A stretch of 10,289 nucleotides of DNA from Chelatococcus sp. GTDB lineage: Bacteria; Pseudomonadota; Alphaproteobacteria; Rhizobiales; Beijerinckiaceae. Position numbers and translations under genes: made by a program. Below are positions 5,267 to 10,289 of the stretch, one piece after another; the first letter of the stretch is position 1; the number at the start of each line of letters is the position of its first letter. Where the stretch lies: NCBI GenBank assembly GCA_003248805.1, contig QFQY01000093.1, positions 1-10,289 of the forward strand, given 5' to 3'. The notes under the pieces are model-generated. The model ran no database searches. It was not told where the DNA came from and saw only the letters and a list, made by a program, of their open reading frames with translations.

Positions 5267-6619
5267 ATGCATCCATCTTCTCAATCGCGGCGCGAGATCG
5301 CCGTCATCGGCTCCGGGATTTCCGGCCTTTCGGCGGCGTGGCTTCTGTCGGCCGCCCATGACGTCACGCTCTACGAGGCGGCCGGTCGCCTCGGCGGCCA
5401 CGCCAATACGGTCGCGGTGCCACAGCGCGACGGTCCGCAGCTCGACGTCGACACCGGCTTCATCGTCTACAACGAGGCGACCTATCCGAATTTCACCGCG
5501 CTGCTGGCCCATCTGGGAGTCGAAACCGCCCCGACGGAGATGTCCTTCGCGGTTTCGCTCGACGGCGGCCGGCTCGAATACAGCGGCAGCGGGCTCGCAG
5601 GCCTCTTCGCGCAGCGTCGCAACCTGCTCAGCCCGCGCTTCTGGTCGATGCTGGGCGACCTGCGCCGCTTCTACGCCCGCGCCCCACGCGATGCCGAAGC
5701 GCTCGCGCAGAGCGGGGCCTCGCTCGGCGACTACCTCGCCGCCGGTGGATATGGCGCAGCCTTCCGCGACGACCATCTCCTGCCAATGGCGGCGGCGATC
5801 TGGTCGGCGCCGTGCTCGGAGATCCTGTCCTATCCCGCGACCGCCTTCATCCGCTTCCACGACAATCACGGCCTGCTGCGCCTGACCGATCGGCCGGTCT
5901 GGCGCACCGTTTCCGGCGGCAGCCGCCGCTATGTCGAGGCTCTGAGGGCGCGCTTCTCGGGCGAGATCCTTCTCGGCCTGGCCGCCCGCCGCGTGCATCG
6001 CGGCGCCGACGGCGTGCGCGTGGACGACGAAAGCGGCGGATCGCGGCACTTCGACGACGTCGTGATCGCGACCCATGCCGACGATGCGCTCGCCCTGCTG
6101 GCCCAGCCCACCGCGCCCGAGCGCGAGCTGCTGGGCACCTTCCGCTACAGCCGGAACCGCGCCGTGCTTCATGGCGACGAGAGCCTGATGCCGCGCCGCC
6201 GCACCGCCTGGGCGAGCTGGAACCATCTCGGCGAGCGCACGGCGTCGGGCGCGCCCTGCGCCGTCACCTACTGGATGAACCGGCTGCAGGAGCTGCCCTG
6301 CAGTCGCCCTCTCTTCGTCACCCTGAATCCGCCGCGCGAACCGCGCGAGGACCTCGTCCTGCGGGAGGAGGTCTATGCCCACCCGATCTTCGACGGCCCC
6401 GCCCTCGCCGCGCAGGCGCGGCTCTGGTCGCTGCAGGGCCAGGGCGGCATCTGGTATTGCGGCGCCCATTTCGGCTCGGGCTTCCACGAGGACGGGTTGC
6501 AGGCCGGTCTCGCCGTGGCGGAGGATCTCGGCGGCGTCCGCAGGCCGTGGCGGGTCGAGGGCGAGTCCGCTCGGATCATGCGCGGGCCCGCCCCGGCCGC
6601 GCTGGAGCGGGCGGCATGA
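5267..6619 (+). CDS. COG2907-type NAD/FAD-binding amine oxidase-like oxidoreductase (UfaD/UfaO candidate)
   Basis: The 450-residue flavoprotein starts with a Rossmann dinucleotide motif VIGSGISGL at 13-21, then the ribose-binding acidic position Glu37 in LYEA, and the second glycine motif GRLGGHANT at 40-48. DTGFIVYNEATYPN at 62-75 and a C-terminal FAD-binding segment WYCGAHFGSGFHEDGLQAG are typical of the COG2907 branch of flavin amine oxidases (PF01593). There is no signal peptide or clear membrane span, so it is probably cytosolic or membrane-associated. Members of this branch sit next to Cfa-like methyltransferases and DUF1365 genes in many bacteria. In the R. sphaeroides RpoE regulon, such genes are recalled to act in furan fatty acid synthesis (desaturation of the methylated chain, or oxygen insertion). 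Start at 5267 is chosen because the promoter lies at 5209-5234 and upstream starts would precede the transcript. It overlaps DUF1365 by ATGA. Confidence 0.88.
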   Translation: MHPSSQSRREIAVIGSGISGLSAAWLLSAAHDVTLYEAAGRLGGHANTVAVPQRDGPQLDVDTGFIVYNEATYPNFTALLAHLGVETAPTEMSFAVSLDGGRLEYSGSGLAGLFAQRRNLLSPRFWSMLGDLRRFYARAPRDAEALAQSGASLGDYLAAGGYGAAFRDDHLLPMAAAIWSAPCSEILSYPATAFIRFHDNHGLLRLTDRPVWRTVSGGSRRYVEALRARFSGEILLGLAARRVHRGADGVRVDDESGGSRHFDDVVIATHADDALALLAQPTAPERELLGTFRYSRNRAVLHGDESLMPRRRTAWASWNHLGERTASGAPCAVTYWMNRLQELPCSRPLFVTLNPPREPREDLVLREEVYAHPIFDGPALAAQARLWSLQGQGGIWYCGAHFGSGFHEDGLQAGLAVAEDLGGVRRPWRVEGESARIMRGPAPAALERAA

Positions 6620-7422
6620 CCGCGCCGGCGTCCGCGCTCTACAGCGGCCGCGTCACGCACCGGCGGCTGAAGCCGCGCGTGCATCAGCTCGCCTATCGCG
6701 TGTTCTGGATGCTGCTCGATCTCGACGAGATCGACGCTCTGGCCGCGCGCCTGCGCCTCTTCTCGCGCAACCGGTTCAATCTCTACGCCTTCCGCGACAC
6801 CGACTATGGCGACGGAAGCGGGCGGCCGCTGCGCAGGCAGGTCGAGCAGGCGCTGCATGCCTCGGGGTTGTCACCTGATGGCGGCGCGATCCGGCTCCTG
6901 ACGATGCCGCGCATTCTCGGATACGCCTTCAACCCGCTCAACACCTACTTCTGCTACCGCCGCGACGGGGACCTGCTGGCGATCGTCTACGAGGTCCACA
7001 ACACCTTCGGGGAGGTGCACAGCTACGTCGCTCCGGCTGCGGGCGGCGTCGCGCCCGTCCTCCAGGAAGCCGGCAAGAGCTTCCATGTCTCGCCCTTCAT
7101 GGGCCTCGACATGCGCTACCGCTTTCATGTCGTGCCGCCTGGCGACAAGATGGCGGTCTCCATCGACGGGGCCGACGAGAGCGGCCGCATCATCGCGGCG
7201 ACGATGAGCGGCCGGCGCGAAGCCCTGAGCGACCGGGCCTTGCTGCGTCTCCTCGCGACCCATCCGCTGCTGACGCTCAAGGTCACCGCCGCGATCCACT
7301 GGCACGCGCTGCGGCTCCTCCTGAAACGGGTCCCGCTCTGGCGGCATCCGCCGGCGCCGGCGCACAGCCTGACCGTCGGCACCCTTCGCAACGCGCCGGC
7401 GTCGGACGCTCCGCCTCAGTAG
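6616..7422 (+). CDS. DUF1365 family protein
   Basis: The 268-residue protein matches DUF1365 (PF07103, COG3496) by its runs of conserved aromatic, Asn and His residues: HRRLKPRVHQLAYRVF at 15-30, NRFNLYAFRDTDYGDG at 52-67, LGYAFNPLNTYFCY at 101-114, YEVHNTFGEVHSY at 125-137, KSFHVSPFMGLDMRYRF at 154-170 and a C-terminal IHWHALRLLLKRVPLW. No catalytic mechanism is known; the conserved His and Asn positions suggest an enzyme or metal-binding protein. The ATG at 6616 overlaps the stop of the FAD oxidoreductase gene (ATGA), which implies coupled translation and joint action, most likely on lipid chains. Its 3' end overlaps the end of the convergent gntR-type gene by 7 bp. Confidence 0.9.
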   Translation: MTAPASALYSGRVTHRRLKPRVHQLAYRVFWMLLDLDEIDALAARLRLFSRNRFNLYAFRDTDYGDGSGRPLRRQVEQALHASGLSPDGGAIRLLTMPRILGYAFNPLNTYFCYRRDGDLLAIVYEVHNTFGEVHSYVAPAAGGVAPVLQEAGKSFHVSPFMGLDMRYRFHVVPPGDKMAVSIDGADESGRIIAATMSGRREALSDRALLRLLATHPLLTLKVTAAIHWHALRLLLKRVPLWRHPPAPAHSLTVGTLRNAPASDAPPQ

Positions 7423-8093
7423 GTCATCGCCCGGGTGCGGGCATTGCCGATATGGATGCTCATCTCCTCGGCCGCGCGCGCCGGGTCGCGGCTTTCGATC
7501 GCCGCGATGATCTTGAGATGGTCCTGCATGACCGGCACCAGGATGTGGTTCTGGATTCGCGTCTCGTATTGCCGGATCAGGCGGATCTTCAGCCAGGTCA
7601 CGCGGAAGGCCTGGCTGACGATGTCGTTGTCGAGATGGTCGATGATCGCCTCGTGGAGCCGGCGGTCGACATCCTCGGCATCCTCGATCAGGCGCTCGTC
7701 GCCGCCCGCCTCGGCACGCGCGATGATCGCCTCATGCCGCGCGCGCTGCTCGGCGATCTGCGCGTCGCTGGCGTTCTGCGTGTAGAGCGCCGTCGCCTCC
7801 TTCTCGAGGAAGAGCCGGAACTGGAAGGCGTTGCGGATCAGGTTGAGGTCGACATGGGCGACCTGCATGCCGCGCTGCGGCACGGTCTTGATCAGCCCTT
7901 CCGCCTCCAGCCGCGGAATCAGCTCGCGGATGGCGCCGAGCGGCAAACCCGTCATCGCCACGAGCTCTCGCTGGGTCACGAACTGCCCCGGCTTGATCTC
8001 GCGCGCCAGCAACCGCTCGGTGAAGGAGGCATAGGCGCGCTCCCTCAGCTTCAGCGGCTCGCCGTCCCGGTTCTCCTGCTCGGCCTCGCTCAC
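7416..8093 (-). CDS. GntR-family transcriptional regulator, FCD (FadR-like) class
   Basis: The 225-residue protein has an N-terminal winged helix (about residues 14-80, with QRELVAMTGLPLGAIRELI and RLEAEGLI followed by the wing PQRGMQV) and an all-helical FCD domain (about 85-222). The FCD metal/effector pocket is visible: Asp143 and His147 in DVDRRLH, His192 in QDHLK and His214 in SIHIGNA, the Asp-His-His-His set used by this class to bind metal and a small carboxylate ligand. It starts with GTG at 8093, preceded by a near-perfect AAGGAGGA Shine-Dalgarno (8104-8097); the ATG two bases upstream is out of frame and stops at once. It follows the DapA-family gene after 24 nt and is probably the local repressor of the ABC/aldolase operon, sensing its substrate or product. 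Confidence 0.92.
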   Translation of the reverse strand: MSEAEQENRDGEPLKLRERAYASFTERLLAREIKPGQFVTQRELVAMTGLPLGAIRELIPRLEAEGLIKTVPQRGMQVAHVDLNLIRNAFQFRLFLEKEATALYTQNASDAQIAEQRARHEAIIARAEAGGDERLIEDAEDVDRRLHEAIIDHLDNDIVSQAFRVTWLKIRLIRQYETRIQNHILVPVMQDHLKIIAAIESRDPARAAEEMSIHIGNARTRAMTY

Positions 8094-8117
8094 ATGTCCT
8101 CCTTCACGGCCCCCTCG

Positions 8118-9014
8118 TCACGCGGCCTTCGCCTGCATGATCGAATCGAAGCCTGCAAAAAGCCTGCTGCGCTGGCCCTCGTCCAGCGCTTCCAGCGGCG
8201 CCCGCATCGGGCCGAAGCCGGGATCGCCATGGACATGCCCGACGAGCGCCTTCACCGCCGCCATCACCGGCAGGGCGCAGATCGCGTCGACGAGCGCATT
8301 GACCACGGGGCTGTCCGTGCCTTCGTAGACCATCGGGCGCAGCAGCTGCGGCACGATGTTGGCGACGCCGCAGATCGAGCCCTGGGCGCCGTTGCGAACC
8401 GCCTTGGCCAGCTGCCGCTCGTCGCCGACGAGGATGGCGAGTTCGCCATGGGCCTTCAGCAGCGCCTCGGTATTGGCATAGCTGCCCGAGGAATCCTTGA
8501 CGCCCGTGACGACGCCCGGAAACGCAGCCTTCAGCCGCCCGACGAGCCCGACGCTGATGTCGACGGCCGTGACCGAGGGAATATGGTACAGGATGACGTT
8601 GCGCGCGGCGGGACCGACCGCCTCGATGAAGCGTGCGAACCACGCATAGAGCCCTTCGTCGCCGATCCCCTTGAAATAGAAGGGCGGCGCCAGCAGCAGC
8701 CCCTTCGCCCCGGCCTCGAGCGCGCCGCGCGCCTGGGTGACGGCCTCCGACAACGAGGCTGCCGCGATGCCGGCGTAGATCTGCCGGGCGGGATCGACGC
8801 CCGCGCCAACCAGCGCACCGATCATCGCGTCCCGTTCCGACAGGCCGATCGAGGCGCCCTCCCCCGTGGTGCCGAACAGCGTGACCGTATCGCAGCCATT
8901 CGCGAGGACGTGGCGCGCATGCGACACGAGACGGGCCAGGTCGATGCCACCGCCCGCCTGCATGGGCGTGGTGATGGCGCAGGAGAGGCCGAAACGGTCG
9001 GGGGAGAGGGCCAT
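8118..9014 (-). CDS. DapA/N-acetylneuraminate lyase superfamily protein (not a true DHDPS)
   Basis: The 298-residue (beta/alpha)8 class I aldolase-type protein shows FGTTGEG at 47-53, the catalytic Tyr143 in ILYHIPS and the Schiff-base Lys173 in GVKDSSG. The arginine that follows the YxxPS motif in true dihydrodipicolinate synthase (Arg138 in E. coli DapA, which binds the aspartate-semialdehyde carboxylate) is Val148 here, so lysine synthesis is unlikely. A retro-aldol or dehydratase reaction on a 2-keto acid (keto-deoxy sugar acid, hydroxyproline-derived or similar) fits the family better. The ATG at 9014 is preferred because AGGAAAG lies 9 nt upstream; an in-frame ATG at 9041 would add nine residues and has no Shine-Dalgarno. 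It lies 75 nt after an ABC permease gene and 24 nt before the GntR gene, so it probably degrades the imported compound. Confidence 0.9.
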   Translation of the reverse strand: MALSPDRFGLSCAITTPMQAGGGIDLARLVSHARHVLANGCDTVTLFGTTGEGASIGLSERDAMIGALVGAGVDPARQIYAGIAAASLSEAVTQARGALEAGAKGLLLAPPFYFKGIGDEGLYAWFARFIEAVGPAARNVILYHIPSVTAVDISVGLVGRLKAAFPGVVTGVKDSSGSYANTEALLKAHGELAILVGDERQLAKAVRNGAQGSICGVANIVPQLLRPMVYEGTDSPVVNALVDAICALPVMAAVKALVGHVHGDPGFGPMRAPLEALDEGQRSRLFAGFDSIMQAKAA

Positions 9015-9057
9015 GGGAACTGTCTTTCCTAGTGAGTCCATACTGACATGTCGGCAA

Positions 9058-9078
9058 CCGCGAGACTCGGCCTCGCGG
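9058..9078 (-). other. Intercistronic GC-rich hairpin between permease and DapA-family genes
   Basis: Seven-base perfect arms (CCGCGAG and CTCGCGG) enclose a 7-nt loop in the 75-nt gap between the two genes. Only two T residues follow on the minus strand, so it is not a convincing intrinsic terminator. It could be an mRNA-processing or stabilising stem that sets different levels of transporter and enzyme. A short GACATGTC palindrome lies just downstream at 9045-9052, which might be a regulator half-site but is too short to call. Confidence 0.35.
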
Positions 9079-9089
9079 CCGGAGGCGGG

Positions 9090-9908
9090 TTATCCGTCCT
9101 TGAGGCCTCCGGCCGAGAGGCCGGCGACGATCTGACGTTGGGCGATGACGGTGACGAGGAGCACGGGCAGCGTGACCAGAAGCGCGGCCGCCGCCAGCGG
9201 ACCCCAGGAAATCTGCTCGAAGGTCAGCGAATTATAGACCGCCGAGGGCAGCGTGCGGCTGTTCTTGCCGCCGAGCACGACCGAGAAGATGAAGTTGTTC
9301 CAGGAGAAGATGAAGGCGAGGATGCCGCCGACCACGATACCCGGCCGCGCCAGCGGCAGCGCGATATGGCGGAAGGCCTGCCAGGTCGAGGCGCCGTCGA
9401 TCCGCGCCGCGTCCTCGAGCTCCATCGGGACGTTCTCGAAATAGCCGATCATGATCCAGACGATGATCGGGATGGTGATCACGAGATGGGTGATGACGAG
9501 CGCGGGGATCGTTCCGACCAGCCCGGTCATCTGGAACAGCAGGAACAGGGGGATGAGGTAGGAGAGCGCAGGCGTCATCCGGGCGATCAGGATCAGGATG
9601 GCGAACTTCGTCGCCTTGCCGCGCGCGATGCCGTAGCCCGCCGGCACGCCCACGAGGAGGCCGACCAGCACCGCCCCTCCGGTGACGAGAATCGAGTTCC
9701 ACAGATAGAGCGCGAAATTGTTCTGCGCGAACACGTCGACATAGTTCTTCAGCGTCGGCGGGTCGGGGATGAAGACCGGCGGGAAGGCCGTGTTGTCGAG
9801 CTCGTTCTTCAGCGACAGCGAGATCATCCAGAGGAAGACCAGCAGCGCCGGCGAGACGAGGACGAAGACGGAGGCCCAGAAGCCGAGTTTTTTGAGGATG
9901 CGGGTCAT
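9090..9908 (-). CDS. Carbohydrate ABC transporter permease, MalG-like (CUT1)
   Basis: The 272-residue inner-membrane permease has about six hydrophobic segments (first at residues 11-33, last at about 241-258) and the cytoplasmic EAA loop ELEDAARIDGASTWQAF at 163-179 ending in LPLARPG at 184-190, which contacts the ATPase subunit. The short N-terminus and the C-terminal GLSAGGLKDG are typical of the MalG-type partner in CUT1 transporters (BPD_transp_1, PF00528). The ATG at 9908 is chosen because a strong GGGAGGA ribosome-binding site lies at 9921-9915; the in-frame start at 9956 would read through a dispersed repeat. It lies downstream of the MalF-like permease gene and upstream of the DapA-family gene. 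Substrate cannot be told from the permease alone. Confidence 0.93.
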   Translation of the reverse strand: MTRILKKLGFWASVFVLVSPALLVFLWMISLSLKNELDNTAFPPVFIPDPPTLKNYVDVFAQNNFALYLWNSILVTGGAVLVGLLVGVPAGYGIARGKATKFAILILIARMTPALSYLIPLFLLFQMTGLVGTIPALVITHLVITIPIIVWIMIGYFENVPMELEDAARIDGASTWQAFRHIALPLARPGIVVGGILAFIFSWNNFIFSVVLGGKNSRTLPSAVYNSLTFEQISWGPLAAAALLVTLPVLLVTVIAQRQIVAGLSAGGLKDG

Positions 9909-9924
9909 GGGCGATCCTCCCTCG

Positions 9925-10015
9925 CCGTCATTGCGAGGAGCGAGGCGACGAAGCAATCCAGAGAGACGTGGAGCGCCGCCGCCTCTGGATTGCTTCGCTG
10001 CGCTCGCAATGACGG
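9925..10015. repeat. Long palindromic REP-like repeat between the two permease genes
   Basis: CCGTCATTGCGAG at 9925-9937 is the exact reverse complement of 10003-10015, and CGAAGCAATCCAGAG at 9949-9963 is the exact reverse complement of 9983-9997. The intervening segments (11 nt and 5 nt) are unequal, so the stem has an internal asymmetric loop; the apical loop is about 19 nt. The sequence resembles a dispersed palindromic repeat common in alphaproteobacterial genomes (recalled). It fills most of the 127-nt gap between the permease genes and ends 3 nt before the Shine-Dalgarno of the downstream gene. No open reading frame or transposase is associated. Confidence 0.85.
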
Positions 10016-10035
10016 TTGCTGTTGGATGATGCCCA

Positions 10036-10289
10036 TCACGCGTTCCACTTCGACTTCTGGCGCGCGTAGAGCAGCAGCAGCGAGAGCATGATGATGATCA
10101 CGAAGAAGATCACCACGACCGCAGAGGCGTAGCCGATCTTGTAGAACTGGAAGGCCTGCAGATAGAGGAAGATGTTCAGCGTCTCGGACGCCGTCCCCGG
10201 CCCGCCCTGCGTGATCACGAAGATCGTGTCGAAGGCCTTCAGCGCGTCGATGGTGCGGATCACGATCGCGACCATGATGAAGGGCCAGA
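10036..10289 (-). CDS. Carbohydrate ABC transporter permease, MalF-like (CUT1), C-terminal part
   Basis: Only the last ~83 residues are in the window; the gene continues past the right edge and the internal Met at 10275 is not its start. The fragment reads RTIDALKAFDTIFVITQGGPG, the conserved region just after the EAA loop in MalF-type permeases, followed by ETLNIFLYLQAFQF and a final membrane segment (VVVIFFVIIIMLSLLLLY) with a short basic tail. It should pair with the MalG-like protein encoded downstream to form the membrane channel of a CUT1 sugar importer. The remaining subunits (substrate-binding protein and ATPase) are presumably to the right. Confidence 0.9.
   Translation of the reverse strand, partial: WPFIMVAIVIRTIDALKAFDTIFVITQGGPGTASETLNIFLYLQAFQFYKIGYASAVVVIFFVIIIMLSLLLLYARQKSKWNA

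Noticed and set aside
5062..5268. N-terminal extension of rpoE to 5268
   Set aside because: It would start upstream of the exact ECF11 promoter at 5176-5151 and cover the divergent promoter as well; it has no sigma-factor similarity.
5174..6487. 437-codon minus-strand open frame opposite the FAD oxidoreductase gene
   Set aside because: Antisense shadow of a clear flavoprotein; it also runs across the rpoE promoter.
8118..9041. Authentic dihydrodipicolinate synthase (lysine biosynthesis dapA)
   Set aside because: The Arg following the YxxPS motif is replaced by Val148, and the gene sits in a transporter operon with a GntR regulator.
9048..10091. 347-codon plus-strand open frame across the permease region
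   Set aside because: Translation is a biased D/E/R/Q-rich shadow of the MalG-like gene and crosses the palindromic repeat.
1..10289. tRNA or rRNA genes, CRISPR array, insertion sequence, prophage or toxin-antitoxin genes
   Set aside because: No cloverleaf-like sequences, regularly spaced direct repeats, transposase or integrase motifs, or small paired toxin-antitoxin frames were seen; coding density is explained by the listed genes.

Overview
The window is GC-rich, densely coding DNA from an alphaproteobacterium, most likely a Rhizobiales member (a Bosea- or Methylobacterium-like genome would fit). The signs are the strong G/C third-position bias, an RpoE/ChrR-type ECF pair, an FCD-GntR/CUT1-ABC sugar operon, and palindromic repeats of the type ending in ATTGCGAG/TCCGGAAT..GACGG that are scattered in such genomes. 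No tRNA, rRNA, insertion sequence, phage gene or CRISPR array is visible.

Left two thirds (about 111-7422): a compact stress regulon devoted to membrane-lipid modification. On the minus strand, transcribed leftwards from about 5145, lie rpoE (ECF sigma factor), chrR (zinc-cupin anti-sigma), a DUF1295 membrane protein, and a Cfa-like SAM methyltransferase. The first three are joined by 4-bp stop/start overlaps and the fourth follows after 3 nt. Divergently, on the plus strand from about 5241, lie a COG2907-type FAD oxidoreductase and a DUF1365 protein, again joined by an ATGA overlap. Further left, a second, canonical cyclopropane-fatty-acid synthase (minus) and a small DUF2177 membrane protein (plus) diverge from one intergenic region. 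All four transcription units have an upstream element of the form TGATCC-N16-CGTA (two near-exact, one with a single mismatch in a different position, one weak), which is the promoter pattern of RpoE/ECF11 sigma factors. The set therefore reads as one self-contained sigma-E/ChrR regulon. By comparison with what is recalled of Rhodobacter sphaeroides (singlet-oxygen response, CfaA, UfaM, UfaD, UfaO), it is a good candidate for cyclopropane and furan fatty acid synthesis on existing phospholipid chains. An unusual point is that this ChrR lacks the two cysteines of the N-terminal zinc-binding anti-sigma motif while keeping every cupin metal ligand.

Right third (7416-10289): an unrelated minus-strand operon entering from the right edge. 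It holds the end of a MalF-like permease, a MalG-like permease, a DapA/NAL-superfamily aldolase or dehydratase that lacks the diagnostic DHDPS arginine, and an FCD-class GntR regulator. It looks like an uptake-and-catabolism operon for an unidentified sugar or sugar-acid type substrate. A long palindromic repeat sits between the two permease genes and abuts the ribosome-binding site of the second. The two regions meet tail to tail, with a 7-bp overlap of the DUF1365 and GntR genes.

All assignments rest on reading the sequence and remembered family features; no database search or structure prediction was run.
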